From NCBI GenBank assembly GCA_017643365.1, contig JAEPNO010000013.1, forward strand, positions 62,001 through 126,000: a DNA stretch of 64,000 bases. Direction: 5' to 3'. This stretch comes from Balneolaceae bacterium (GTDB lineage: Bacteria > Bacteroidota > Rhodothermia > Balneolales > Balneolaceae). Of this stretch, positions 17,374 through 27,142 are shown one piece after another. The translations under genes were made by a program, and so were the position numbers. Positions within the stretch are counted from its first letter, which is position 1. Every line of letters begins with the position of its first letter. The notes beneath the pieces are model-generated. The model worked only from the letters and a program-made list of their open reading frames with translations. It was not told the DNA's origin and did no database searches.

Positions 17374-19755
17374 ATGAAGCGAATACTCACCCTTTTCATT
17401 CTTGCTACTTTTTTTGTTGGCTGTTCAAGCTACTCGAACCGTAATTTTGTTGATTTCGAACAAACCGAAAATCAATTTTCTTTAAAAGTAGACGACGGTC
17501 AATATCTCTTTCAGTTTTACTCACCCGAAATTCTCGAAGTAAATTTCATCCCAAATGGAGAATCTCATATCAGAGAATCACATGCTGTGGTGATGGATAT
17601 CCCTCAAACCGCGATTGCAGAGGTGGAAGAAAACCAGAATAAAATTCTAATTTACACCAAAGATTTATCGGTAGAAATAATTAAAGATCCATTCCTGATA
17701 ACGTATTTACACGAAGGGAAAAAAGTGATTGCGGAAAAAGCAGGTTTCGAAAGAGATACGCTGGAAACCATTGAGTTTAGTATTACAAAAGACGAAGCCC
17801 TGTACGGAACCGGCTCACGCGCTTTGGGCATGAATCGACGTGGGCATCGGCTACCGCTGTACAACAAAGCACAATACGGCTACAGCAATTACAGTGAGCA
17901 GTTGAATTACGCTATTCCGGTGGTATTGTCATCGCAGCAATACCTTCTGCATTTTGATAATGCGCCGATTGGGTTCATCGATTTAGACAGCAATGGCGAT
18001 AATATCTTAAAGTATGAGACGATATCAGGCCGAAAAACCTATCAATTGGTTGTGGGCGATGATTGGCTCGATATCATGAACAACTACACCGAACTAACCG
18101 GAAAACAACCGATGTTGCCACAATGGGCATTGGGGAATTTTGCCAGCCGATTTGGCTATCATTCTCAGCAGGAAGTGCTTGAAACAATCGACCAGTTTAA
18201 GGAAGATGAGATTCCGGTAGATGCAGTGATCATCGATTTATTCTGGTTTGGAAAGGAGATTCAATACACCCTCGGCAACCTCGAATTTTATACCGATTCA
18301 TTCCCCGATCCCGATCGAATGATTCGTGAGTTACGCGAGCAAGATGTGGAAACCATCTTGATTACTGAACCCTTTGTGCTTAAAACATCTACTCGGTGGG
18401 AAGAAGCTTTGGAGCAAGAAATTCTAGCAGTAGATTCGACCGGAGAAGCAGCCGAGTTTGAATTCTATTTTGGGGAAGGTGGCATCATCGATATTTATAG
18501 CGAAAAGGGCTACGAGTGGTTTTCTGATATCAATTTGAAGCTATTTGAACGAGGCGTAACCGGAATGTGGGGCGACTTAGGCGAGCCGGAAGCACATCCA
18601 TCCTACGTGATTCACGAAACAGGAACCGCTGATGAAGTGCATAACATTTATGGGCATGATTGGGCGCGTTTAGTGTTCAATACATTCCGTGAGTATGATG
18701 ATGAAATCCGTCCTTTTGTGTTGATGCGAGCCGGTTACTCGGGTTCTCAACGCTATGGGTTAGTGCCTTGGTCGGGCGATGTGAGTCGATCCTGGGATGG
18801 CTTGAGCAGTCAGGTTGAAATAGCGCTTCAAATGAGTATGCAAGGGTTGGCTTACATGCATTCCGACCTGGGAGGATTCACTCCGGGCGATGTTGATAGC
18901 GAGTTGTATACACGGTGGATGCAATACGGTGTTTTCCAGCCGATTTATCGCCCACACGCTGATGAAGCCATTCCAAGTGAACCGGTTTTTTGGGATGATT
19001 CGACCAAAGCATTGGCTAAGCAAGCCATCGAATTGCGCTATCAGTTGTTGCCTTACAACTATACACTTTCGTGGGAGAATAGTGTTACAGGCGCCCCTTT
19101 AATGCGTCCGCTTTTCTTTGAAGAACCGCAAAACGAAATGCTCTTCGATTATGATACCGCGTATCTTTGGGGCGATGATTTCCTGATCGCGCCCATCATT
19201 AATCCTGGACAAGAAACCATTAAACTATACGCACCTGAAGCAATTGGTTGGTTCGATTTTTATACCGATGAATTCCTTGCAGGTGGAAGTTCACACACTG
19301 TATCTACGAAAAAGGAATCTATCCCAACTTACGTACGAGCAGGCGCAATCATCCCAACTGCTAAGGCCATGCAATCTACAAAGGAATACCAAGGTAATGA
19401 GTTGACCTTCCATTATTTCTATCATGCGGATGCCGGCACCACGACAGGAACCGTTTATAACGACGACGGACTTACTTTTGGAGCTTACGAGGCGGGCGAG
19501 TATGAATTATTAAAAGTTGAAGCACAGGCTGAAGCGGAAAAAATTACTATTACTACGAGTGCAGAAATTGGGGAGAATTACGATCCGCAAACAAAAAAAA
19601 TGAACTTTGTGATAAGAAATGTGGAGCGTGCGCCTATACAAGTACTTTATAACGGCGAGCGAGTTGTTGGTTCTTGGAATTGGGGCACTAAAAGGTTGAG
19701 TTTTTCTTTGGATTGGAGCCCGACCGAAATTTCTGAAATCGTTATAGAGTTATAA
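17374..19755 (+). CDS. Glycoside hydrolase family 31 lipoprotein (alpha-glucosidase-like)
   Basis: From the ATG at 17374 (an upstream GTG at 17350 adds eight polar residues) the product is 793 residues with a lipobox, FFVGC, so it is probably anchored in an outer membrane leaflet. GH31 catalytic motifs are intact: DAVIIDLFWFG, the nucleophile Asp in GMWGDLGEPE (D401) and the acid/base Asp in VPWSGDVSRSW (D469). The C-terminal part holds the usual beta-sandwich domains. GH31 enzymes act on alpha-glucosides or alpha-xylosides, and a surface lipoprotein would feed on dextrin-type or xyloglucan-type oligosaccharides. The gene ends 3 bp from the convergent DUF3095 stop. Confidence 0.92.
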   Translation: MKRILTLFILATFFVGCSSYSNRNFVDFEQTENQFSLKVDDGQYLFQFYSPEILEVNFIPNGESHIRESHAVVMDIPQTAIAEVEENQNKILIYTKDLSVEIIKDPFLITYLHEGKKVIAEKAGFERDTLETIEFSITKDEALYGTGSRALGMNRRGHRLPLYNKAQYGYSNYSEQLNYAIPVVLSSQQYLLHFDNAPIGFIDLDSNGDNILKYETISGRKTYQLVVGDDWLDIMNNYTELTGKQPMLPQWALGNFASRFGYHSQQEVLETIDQFKEDEIPVDAVIIDLFWFGKEIQYTLGNLEFYTDSFPDPDRMIRELREQDVETILITEPFVLKTSTRWEEALEQEILAVDSTGEAAEFEFYFGEGGIIDIYSEKGYEWFSDINLKLFERGVTGMWGDLGEPEAHPSYVIHETGTADEVHNIYGHDWARLVFNTFREYDDEIRPFVLMRAGYSGSQRYGLVPWSGDVSRSWDGLSSQVEIALQMSMQGLAYMHSDLGGFTPGDVDSELYTRWMQYGVFQPIYRPHADEAIPSEPVFWDDSTKALAKQAIELRYQLLPYNYTLSWENSVTGAPLMRPLFFEEPQNEMLFDYDTAYLWGDDFLIAPIINPGQETIKLYAPEAIGWFDFYTDEFLAGGSSHTVSTKKESIPTYVRAGAIIPTAKAMQSTKEYQGNELTFHYFYHADAGTTTGTVYNDDGLTFGAYEAGEYELLKVEAQAEAEKITITTSAEIGENYDPQTKKMNFVIRNVERAPIQVLYNGERVVGSWNWGTKRLSFSLDWSPTEISEIVIEL

Positions 19756-19758
19756 AAC

Positions 19759-20907
19759 TCAGACCGATTTCGAAGCCATATCGATGGCGGCCATGGCATA
19801 CCCGCCGTCGTCGCCATCAACAAAATGGAAATGCATGCCCGAGTATTCTTTAATCATACAGGTAACCAATGCAGCTTCTGAAATATGAATTCCATAACGG
19901 AATGATTGCTCGGTTTCCAGTTCATCGAGATAACCAACAAGGGCTTCTTTTTCTTCCTGAGTACAAGATAAAACCACGCGGAGCATATCGTCGAATTTCT
20001 TGTAATCTGAATTCATGATTAGCTCGTTTTTATAGTTACCCCATTCGAAGTCGTTGGTTTTAATGTTGAACGCCATCAAAATTTTGCCAATCACGATTCT
20101 ATAATACAAATCAATAATATAAAGCAGTCGATCGAAGGTACTTTTGGTGAAAGTTCGCGTTTTGATTTCATTTTTCAGCCATCGAGGGTTGAAGCTGAAC
20201 TTTAATGATTTTTCGGTGATGGGATGTTCTGAACTAACAATTTGCTCAATATTGTTAATAATTTTTCGATACTCTTTAACTGAGTTAAGTGCACTAGATG
20301 TACATTTGATTAACATCGAAATTACCAATTTACCATCTTGCGAAACTCGATCCCAGCGACATTCTAAACCAGTAAAATCAGCAGCTATCATCTGGTTTTC
20401 TGATTTGATTAAATATTTCGAGTTTTTCTCTTTTAATAATTTATCTGCCAAGGCAAGACCGCCACCAGTAAAAACAGCTTGTTGGTAAACTTCAGATAAT
20501 TTTACTTTAGCCACCAATAACTCTCCACCTTGGCTACGTATTGATTTAACTGGAATAGCCCCGATTCTTAAATCTAATGAAAAGGCTACTTTCGCCATAT
20601 TTTTGGTGCCCAAAAAAGCATTTTTTGCAGCGTCGAGAAATTCAGGCGGTATACATATGCTGGCGCCATCACCACCAAAAACATAGGGTACTTCTAGTGT
20701 GTCTAATACATTAATCGTAGCCACAATACAGGAAGCGCCAATGGTATTTACCTCTTTATATTTGCCTTCTTTAATTGCATTTCGGCTACCTATCACATCA
20801 GACAAAACCACATACCAGGAATCAGGTACAAGATGATATACCTCTGGATTGGTAATTTCATCGAAACTTAATAGACTGGGCAGTTCGGAGTAAAAGTTTG
20901 TGCTCAT
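19759..20907 (-). CDS. DUF3095 family protein (cyclase-fold-like)
   Basis: A 382-residue cytoplasmic protein with the two motifs that mark DUF3095: WYVVLSDVIGSRNAI near residue 33 and VPYVFGGDGASICIP near 75. The spacing resembles the two metal-binding motifs of class III nucleotidyl cyclases. The C-terminal part ends with FRYGIHISEAALVTCMI and a DGDDGGYAMAA segment. No catalytic activity is established for the family to my knowledge, so a nucleotide signal is a guess. It begins 6 bp after the CorA stop and is probably co-transcribed with it. Confidence 0.85.
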   Translation of the reverse strand: MSTNFYSELPSLLSFDEITNPEVYHLVPDSWYVVLSDVIGSRNAIKEGKYKEVNTIGASCIVATINVLDTLEVPYVFGGDGASICIPPEFLDAAKNAFLGTKNMAKVAFSLDLRIGAIPVKSIRSQGGELLVAKVKLSEVYQQAVFTGGGLALADKLLKEKNSKYLIKSENQMIAADFTGLECRWDRVSQDGKLVISMLIKCTSSALNSVKEYRKIINNIEQIVSSEHPITEKSLKFSFNPRWLKNEIKTRTFTKSTFDRLLYIIDLYYRIVIGKILMAFNIKTNDFEWGNYKNELIMNSDYKKFDDMLRVVLSCTQEEKEALVGYLDELETEQSFRYGIHISEAALVTCMIKEYSGMHFHFVDGDDGGYAMAAIDMASKSV

Positions 20908-20913
20908 ACGAGA

Positions 20914-21951
20914 TTACAACCACTTTTTGTGTTTAAAAAATGCGACTAATCCCAAAGTTGTAATCAACATTAATCCCAATAAAGTAGGGTATGCCCACGG
21001 GTATTGTAGTTCGGGCATGTGTTGGAAATTCATACCATAAATTCCGGCTAAAAATGTAAGTGGAATAAAGATCGCCGAGACAATAGTTAGCACTTTCATC
21101 ACCTGATTCATCTCGTTGCTAAGCAGCGAAATATGTAAATCGGTGAGAGTTTTAAGTGCATCGCGATGATCATTTAGCTGAGTAACAATTTGATTAAGGT
21201 GATTCTTTAAATCCTCAAAGAAATGAGAGATCTCATCAGAGATAAACTCTGATTCGTGTTTAGTGATATGTTGAATGGCAAGATCGAGTGGTACCATGTA
21301 TTTGCGAAGCTGAATGAGTTCTTTCTTCAGCTCGTTAATTTCGTTGAGGGTGTTTTTGTCGTTATCCTTAAAGATGCTTTGCTCCAACTGATCGATATTT
21401 CCAGTGAATTCATCCAGAACCAGAAAGTAATTATCTACAATGGCATCGAGTAGCGCATAAAGTAGGTAGTCGTGCCCACGACTTCTGAATTTTCCGTAAG
21501 CGATTCGCAGTCGGTTTCGCACTCCATCAAAAACATCGCCCGGCTTTTCCTGCAAACCAAGTAAGTAATGATCGCCAAGCACCAAGCTGATATGTTCAGT
21601 TTCAATCTTAGTCCCATTTGTTTTGATCATCTTAAGCGTGATAAACAGCTGATGCTCAAACTCTTCGGTTTTGGGAAGCTCGCTAGTATTTAGGGCATCT
21701 TCTAAAGCCAGATTATTTATCGAGAATTGGCTACCGATTTTTGCAATAATTTCTGTGTTGTGTAACCCCGTAACATTGAACCAGTTCACTTTATCGCCAC
21801 GAATGGCCGAATATACACCATCAGCATTGGTAATTTCTTCCTCGATAAAAGATTCCGGATTATACTGAATGGCATTTACAACAACGGGATTATCAGTATG
21901 CTCCCCCGTGTAAAGGAGGGTTCCCGGAGCTAAACCTGCTTTCTTATACAT
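20914..21951 (-). CDS. corA: CorA family magnesium/cobalt transporter
   Basis: A 345-residue protein with a long soluble N-terminal region, a helical stalk rich in charged residues (IDQLEQSIFKDNDKNTLNEINELKKEL) and two C-terminal membrane helices. The diagnostic YGMN follows the first helix (VSAIFIPLTFLAGIYGMNF), and the chain ends in the basic tail FFKHKKWL. CorA forms a pentameric inner-membrane channel for Mg2+. It is upstream of DUF3095 on the same strand. Confidence 0.95.
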   Translation of the reverse strand: MYKKAGLAPGTLLYTGEHTDNPVVVNAIQYNPESFIEEEITNADGVYSAIRGDKVNWFNVTGLHNTEIIAKIGSQFSINNLALEDALNTSELPKTEEFEHQLFITLKMIKTNGTKIETEHISLVLGDHYLLGLQEKPGDVFDGVRNRLRIAYGKFRSRGHDYLLYALLDAIVDNYFLVLDEFTGNIDQLEQSIFKDNDKNTLNEINELKKELIQLRKYMVPLDLAIQHITKHESEFISDEISHFFEDLKNHLNQIVTQLNDHRDALKTLTDLHISLLSNEMNQVMKVLTIVSAIFIPLTFLAGIYGMNFQHMPELQYPWAYPTLLGLMLITTLGLVAFFKHKKWL

Positions 21952-22004
21952 ATACTTTTTTTCTGAGTATAAGAAAGATGTACTGTTTTACATAGGTATA
22001 AAAT

Positions 22005-22031
22005 AGAAAAGGCACTCGAAGTGAATGCCTT
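22005..22031 (-). terminator. Terminator of the HAF/PKD lipoprotein gene
   Basis: On the minus strand AAGGCA (22031-22026) pairs with TGCCTT (22014-22009) and is followed by TTCTATTTTAT. It sits between the lipoprotein gene and corA. The U tract is interrupted. Confidence 0.65.
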
Positions 22032-22059
22032 CTCTATTAATTAAATAATGAGTTAGTGG

Positions 22060-25050
22060 TTATTTTTTCTTACCACCTTTTCCATTGCCTTGATTGCCCG
22101 CAACTGATACTTCAACTGTATCTCCAGATGAATTACCTGCAACATCGGATGTAGAGAATGAAATAGTATATACTCTTCCATTTCCATTACCCGAACGTTC
22201 TGCACGTACGTAAACGTCGTAGCTTCCATCCGGATTTGCAAGGATTTCGTAATCTTCGTCCGTATTACCATCACCATTGCCATTCGCATCTTCGTTGCTT
22301 GTAACTACGATTTCAACATCGGTAGCTTCATCAACAATGTCATACGCACTGATTCCACTTACAACAAGAACCATCTTATGATTTGGAGGCCATAATGAAT
22401 TGGTTTCGGTAGTGAAAGTCAGATCAGGAGCGGTAGTGTCGGTGATGGTTACTGTTACTTCATCATTGTCGGATCCGCCGTATCCATCATCAACAGTTAA
22501 TGTAAATACATAAGTACCGGGTGCAAGATCGAAGTTTGCATCACCAGAAGTGGCAACTTCGTTACCATCAAGACTCCAGCTAAATGTTAGTGCATCGCCG
22601 TTAGCATCTGTGCCGCTTCCTGAAAGTGAAACCGGTGAAGTTGGTCTTGTTGCTTCAAATGTTTGGTCGGATCCACCATCCGCAACAGGTGGGGTGTTAT
22701 ATACTTCAACAGTAACTTCATCAGAGTTAGTTGCGCCATATCCATCATCTACAGTTAATACAAAGGTATAGGTGTCTCTTTCCAAATCTAAGGATGGAGT
22801 TGCACCTGTAGCCACTTCAGAACCGTTTAGGCTCCAGCTGTAAGTTAATGGATCATTATTGGCGTCAGTAGAACCGGAGCCGTCTAATTGTACAGATGTA
22901 GTATGTCCCGTTGCTTCAATAGATTGATCGGAGCCGGCATCAGCAACAGGTGCGGTATTATATACTTCAATCGAAACTTCATCTGAATCGGTTTCTTCAC
23001 CATCTGATACAGTTAATGTGATAGTATAATTACCTCGTTCCAAATCAACAGAAGGAGTCGAGCCGGTCGCAATTTCATTACCGTCCATGGTCCAGCTGTA
23101 AGTTAGTGGGTCATCATCAGCATCAGAAGAACCGGTGCCATCTAAAGTTACTGATGTTGTTACTCCCGTAGCTTCTACCGATTGGTCAGTTCCGGCATCT
23201 GCAACAGGAGCTGTATTCAGATCGATTGGTGGAGGAGGAGTGCCACCAAAGTCTTCCGTAGTTTCCAATCTGAATTTACCACCAGCTAGTCCGCCACCAT
23301 CAAAAATTACGAAGGTTAGGGTGTGATCTCCATCTAAAGTAACTCCATACTCGCCGGGAGTACTTACAGCAGGTTGGTAACCAATTAATTGTGGATTGTC
23401 ACCATTTTCGTCAGCTAAATATACCCAAGAGCAATTATCTGCTAACAATTGAATTACGAAATCTCCATTACCGGAAACTTGAGTTTCATACTTCGACCAG
23501 TTATGTCCGCCGGGTCCATTTGAAGCAGATGAGTTCATACTATTGTAAGAGTTAATCCATTCGGCATCGAATGTTCCATTATCCCATGGGTGTGTTGAAC
23601 CGTTATCTTGAGTTACTACAAAAGCATTGTGAGGGTTAACCCAGTTTGCATTCAGGCCAAAGTCGTTACCTTGATAACAAACGGTATTTACCCAATTTGG
23701 ATCTTCGGTGCTTGGTAGTATCGCGTCCCAGGTCATAGTGCCGGAATCACTAATATAGGTGTTATTGGTTGTCCCCGAACCACCTGATCCATCACCATTC
23801 CAGATAACAGCAGTTAGGTACCCATTTTCATCATAGCTGTAACCAACAACTTCTGCATTGTCGTTAATGTCATATGCAACACTATAAGAGTAGTAATCAG
23901 GATTTAGCACACCTAAGTCAATCAGTCCGTTTTGTTCGTCCCATTGAGTTGCTGAGTACGTATAATTATTATTATAATCGTAATAATAACCAGCAACAAT
24001 GCCATCATTATTTAACCCTAGGGCATAATAATAAGTGTTTGAATCCCCATCATTATTTAAGCTGGTAAACCCGGAAACAGGATCAAAAAAGAAGGCTCCG
24101 TTTTCATGATCTACAAGATTATATGCATCTCCTACAATCTGGCCATTATTGTTAATATCTCGTGGTATAACATTCATATTATTGGTAGTAGCCTGCCCAA
24201 AACCTAAGTAGTCGGTAAATCCGTCAATTTCATTCCACGTAAAAGCCCCTCGGTACCACTGATTATTACTGTCATACGCATCGTAATAACCAACAATTGT
24301 GCCATTGTCATTAATTGCTTGTGGAACTACTCGATGTGCCTCGGAATTCGGAAGGCCAATATCTACCATTCCATTATTCTCATCCCAAAGAAAACCTCTT
24401 TGACCGTTTGAAGTATTCGAATATCCGGTAACTTGCCCACTATTGTTAATACCAGTAGCGTAGCTGTATGTGGCTCCAGAGAGAGTGCCTAAATCGGTTA
24501 CTGATCCATCACTTTCCCAGATTACTGCATGGTAATAGTTATTTGTAGTATAGCTGTAGCCAACCGATTGTCCTTGATCGTTAATATCGTCCGCGTAAGC
24601 TGTGTAATTATATTGATTGGGTAAATTTTCTAGTAACGTAATTTGATTGTTATACCAAATTGCTGATCTGTATTGCGACCCGGTATAAACTTGACCAAGG
24701 ATATAGCCCGAATTACTAATTGCAATGGCGTAACTATTTTGATAGCTTGATGTTGTATAGGGAGTTAATTCATTTATTTCAAACCCCGTGGTAGAAGTTT
24801 TAAGCTTTGACGAACTAGTAACCTTAAAATCTTCTGGATCATGATCCATAAATAATGGATTTGTCCCCATCGGATCCATGATTTCCTCCGGTGTCATTAC
24901 CTCGGTGGTTGCCTCAGCAGAAAGCTCAGGTTGCTCAATATCCATTTCCGGAGCTAGAGGAGATGAATTTTGTTTATTACATGATATTATTAGTATTGGA
25001 ATGAAAAGAACATATAATAATGCTCTAAACCAATTATTATTGGTAGCCAT
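22060..25050 (-). CDS. Large surface lipoprotein with HAF repeats and three PKD domains
   Basis: A 996-residue lipoprotein with lipobox IISC near residue 24. Residues about 85-420 contain HAF-type repeats (AxxINDxGQxVGY...AxxW...DLGTL), a Tyr/Asn-rich propeller-like region. Residues about 425-620 form a beta-rich module. Three PKD domains follow (APVADAG-x-DQS...LDG-x-x-S-x-D...YSW...G-x-Y...LTVDDG...DEV-x-V), then an Ig-like domain starting DTTAPDLTFTT and a Gly/Lys-rich tail. It is an extracellular structural or binding protein of unknown ligand. Ahead of it lies another surface lipoprotein on the same strand, separated by a terminator. Confidence 0.85.
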   Translation of the reverse strand: MATNNNWFRALLYVLFIPILIISCNKQNSSPLAPEMDIEQPELSAEATTEVMTPEEIMDPMGTNPLFMDHDPEDFKVTSSSKLKTSTTGFEINELTPYTTSSYQNSYAIAISNSGYILGQVYTGSQYRSAIWYNNQITLLENLPNQYNYTAYADDINDQGQSVGYSYTTNNYYHAVIWESDGSVTDLGTLSGATYSYATGINNSGQVTGYSNTSNGQRGFLWDENNGMVDIGLPNSEAHRVVPQAINDNGTIVGYYDAYDSNNQWYRGAFTWNEIDGFTDYLGFGQATTNNMNVIPRDINNNGQIVGDAYNLVDHENGAFFFDPVSGFTSLNNDGDSNTYYYALGLNNDGIVAGYYYDYNNNYTYSATQWDEQNGLIDLGVLNPDYYSYSVAYDINDNAEVVGYSYDENGYLTAVIWNGDGSGGSGTTNNTYISDSGTMTWDAILPSTEDPNWVNTVCYQGNDFGLNANWVNPHNAFVVTQDNGSTHPWDNGTFDAEWINSYNSMNSSASNGPGGHNWSKYETQVSGNGDFVIQLLADNCSWVYLADENGDNPQLIGYQPAVSTPGEYGVTLDGDHTLTFVIFDGGGLAGGKFRLETTEDFGGTPPPPIDLNTAPVADAGTDQSVEATGVTTSVTLDGTGSSDADDDPLTYSWTMDGNEIATGSTPSVDLERGNYTITLTVSDGEETDSDEVSIEVYNTAPVADAGSDQSIEATGHTTSVQLDGSGSTDANNDPLTYSWSLNGSEVATGATPSLDLERDTYTFVLTVDDGYGATNSDEVTVEVYNTPPVADGGSDQTFEATRPTSPVSLSGSGTDANGDALTFSWSLDGNEVATSGDANFDLAPGTYVFTLTVDDGYGGSDNDEVTVTITDTTAPDLTFTTETNSLWPPNHKMVLVVSGISAYDIVDEATDVEIVVTSNEDANGNGDGNTDEDYEILANPDGSYDVYVRAERSGNGNGRVYTISFSTSDVAGNSSGDTVEVSVAGNQGNGKGGKKK

Positions 25051-25133
25051 AGATGTACCCCACGTTTATTTTTTGATTGTTAGTGCGAAAAAACTCGTAT
25101 TAGATTATTTTAACATTTTAACGATTAAAACTG

Positions 25134-25167
25134 TTTAAAAAAAGCAGCCATTTCAGAGGCTGCTTTT
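25134..25167 (-). terminator. Terminator of the CARDB-like lipoprotein gene
   Basis: On the minus strand AAAAGCAGCC (25167-25158) pairs perfectly with GGCTGCTTTT (25149-25140) across 8 nt, followed by more T. It separates the two surface lipoprotein genes. Confidence 0.93.
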
Positions 25168-25222
25168 AGGTAGTGTAATACTAACTGAGATTAGTTAGTC
25201 AACAATATTATTAGGCCAATAA

Positions 25223-26737
25223 TTAATATTCTTCTTCTTCGTCATTTTCACCTTCTTCATCTTCAGATTCAGCTCCTACTTCCGGTTGGCCGGATCCCCA
25301 ACCGTTTATATTGGTGCTTCTATTTAAATAATAGTCATTTGGACCGTAATCTTGTCTGTATTCATAGGTATTGGAATTTACAATTACAGAGCCGGAGGCT
25401 GTCTGGTCCCCTATTTGGAATTCGAATGTGAGGTCATCACCCATATCAAAGTCGATACCACTCGAATATGAATTATAAAAATCCCCCTGATATTCATTAA
25501 ATCCGTAATAAACTTGTGAACTTGTATTAAAGTTTACATTAAAATAAATCGTATTAGATGAATAATTAATATTGCCATATAAGCGCAACTCTGAGTCCCA
25601 TGGAATTCGATAGCTAGTACCCCAATCAGGTTCAAGTGGAAACTCTTGATCAATTACAATCTGATCAGAGCTAGTAATTTTAATTCCCATTTTTGATGGC
25701 ATGCTAAAATTAGATACCCCTGATTTATTACCATAAAAATAAACCAGATAGTTTTTGTTTTCACGAACTTCGTAATTTCCATTAGCATAATATCGCTCGT
25801 AATAGTATTCACCAGACATAAATGTGCCACCGCTCCAATAAAACCCATTAGGGCCTGCAGTTTCTGGTTCAATAACTGTTACTGTCGTGTATGCACTATT
25901 ATTTGAAGAGTCATAATCTCCAGGAGTAACATCTTCAGCGCTAACAACAATGTTTTTTTCACCGGTTGCATCGAAACTAGTTGTAAACTGACAAGAAACA
26001 ACATCACCGGCATCAACCCATACATTACTGGCTCGATCAATCTCATTACCATCAATATAAAGTACACACGAAGTTGTAGCTCCTAAATCTGCATTGCCTT
26101 CTGCTATATTTGCAGTAATAATTACATCATCATCAACAAGAACCTCTTCAGCAGAAGGAGCAACTCCAATTAACTTTATATCCGGTCTGGCTTTAATAGT
26201 TTCGGTCATAAAAACTACTGCGGTTCCTTTTTTCTTGATGCCTTTCACATTGGCATGGACAAAGACTTCTTGTCCTCTTTCAAGTCCAGTATAACTGGTA
26301 GAGAAATATCCACCATCACGAAGCTTGTTATAGTTCTTAGTCCAGTCGGGATTGTCTTTATCCGGATTGTCAGTGTCTAGAGCTTTAACTTGTATTTTAG
26401 TAATAGTTCCAGGAGCTGTTTCGCCACTGTCTAATTCACCGGTAGTAACTTCTAAATCTACGTTGCCATTGTTATCTATAAGTGCTCTCGAAGTAACGGT
26501 AGCTTCACCATCACTTCCACTTGCCGACGGCATGCTACTGTCATTGTATTTTTGAGAATTAGAGATTAGACCGGCAGGTACCCCACCTTTTTTTGTTTTA
26601 AAATCTGAAACAACAGTTTCAGTAACAGTATTACCTTCTGGAGATAAATTCGTATCGCTACAGTTAGTGGTCACTAACCCGATTACCAAGAATAATGTTA
26701 CCATTAATCTTGTACTGATTTGAGCATTAGTAATCAT
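25223..26737 (-). CDS. Surface lipoprotein with a CARDB-like domain
   Basis: A 504-residue protein with a signal peptide and lipobox-like VTTNC near residue 26. Residues about 190-290 resemble a CARDB/Ig module (VDDDVIITANIAEGNADLGATTSCVLYIDGNEI...NNSAYTTVTV). The C-terminal 200 residues are very rich in Tyr, Asn and Ser and end in an acidic tail (EDEEGENDEEEEY). I do not recognise the whole architecture. It is divergent from the propeller/AraC regulator. A promoter-like pair lies upstream, with one copy of the five-copy motif directly against its -33 box, so it is the best candidate target of that regulator. Confidence 0.8.
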   Translation of the reverse strand: MITNAQISTRLMVTLFLVIGLVTTNCSDTNLSPEGNTVTETVVSDFKTKKGGVPAGLISNSQKYNDSSMPSASGSDGEATVTSRALIDNNGNVDLEVTTGELDSGETAPGTITKIQVKALDTDNPDKDNPDWTKNYNKLRDGGYFSTSYTGLERGQEVFVHANVKGIKKKGTAVVFMTETIKARPDIKLIGVAPSAEEVLVDDDVIITANIAEGNADLGATTSCVLYIDGNEIDRASNVWVDAGDVVSCQFTTSFDATGEKNIVVSAEDVTPGDYDSSNNSAYTTVTVIEPETAGPNGFYWSGGTFMSGEYYYERYYANGNYEVRENKNYLVYFYGNKSGVSNFSMPSKMGIKITSSDQIVIDQEFPLEPDWGTSYRIPWDSELRLYGNINYSSNTIYFNVNFNTSSQVYYGFNEYQGDFYNSYSSGIDFDMGDDLTFEFQIGDQTASGSVIVNSNTYEYRQDYGPNDYYLNRSTNINGWGSGQPEVGAESEDEEGENDEEEEY

Positions 26738-26797
26738 AATTTTTCAACGTATTTAATTAAACTTTAAATGGTCTCTCCCCCAAAAAGAGAACCGAGA

Positions 26798-26828
26798 AAA
26801 GAATAAGTACCAATTTGAAGACCTCAAA
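26798..26828 (-). promoter_or_regulatory. Possible Bacteroidota-type promoter for the lipoprotein gene
   Basis: On the minus strand TTTG (26828-26825), 19 bases, then TATTCTTT (26805-26798) is close to the TTTG-N19-TAnnTTTG form, with two mismatches in the -7 box. The first motif copy (26829-26844) begins at the very next base upstream. Confidence 0.4.
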
Positions 26829-27132
26829 TGTAACATCATTTCAAAATGATGTGGAATCGATTCAATATTGAAGTATTGACGAGTGTTTTCGTGTAATATC
26901 GTTTCAATTCGAAATAAATATAGATATTTAATAAATCGATAAATCCAATGAAGGATTGACTTACCGCAATTTTTCAGTGTGTAAAATCAGTTCAAAACCT
27001 TTAATTCAGTTAATTTAGAGCGTTTTTAAAGCGAATTTACGATTTTGAATGTATTCGACTTTTAAAACATCTCGGTAAAAACCAATTGATAATAATTGGG
27101 CCAGAATACAAGGATATGTAATATCGGTTCAA
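26829..27132 (+). promoter_or_regulatory. Five copies of a 16-bp motif, candidate regulator binding sites
   Basis: The motif TGTAAYATCRNTTCAA is present at 26829-26844, 26850-26865 (the weakest, TGTGGA...), 26892-26907, 26980-26995 and 27117-27132, all on the plus strand. The first three are 21 and 42 bp apart, whole numbers of helical turns; the others are at 88 and 137 bp. A perfect 8-bp palindrome (CATCATTT-CA-AAATGATG, 26834-26851) overlaps copies 1 and 2. The last copy ends 10 bp before the ATG of the AraC-type regulator. Non-palindromic direct repeats of this size suit an AraC-family protein. The 405-bp intergenic region holds no gene. Confidence 0.6.
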
Positions 27133-27142
27133 GGCATCGGCA

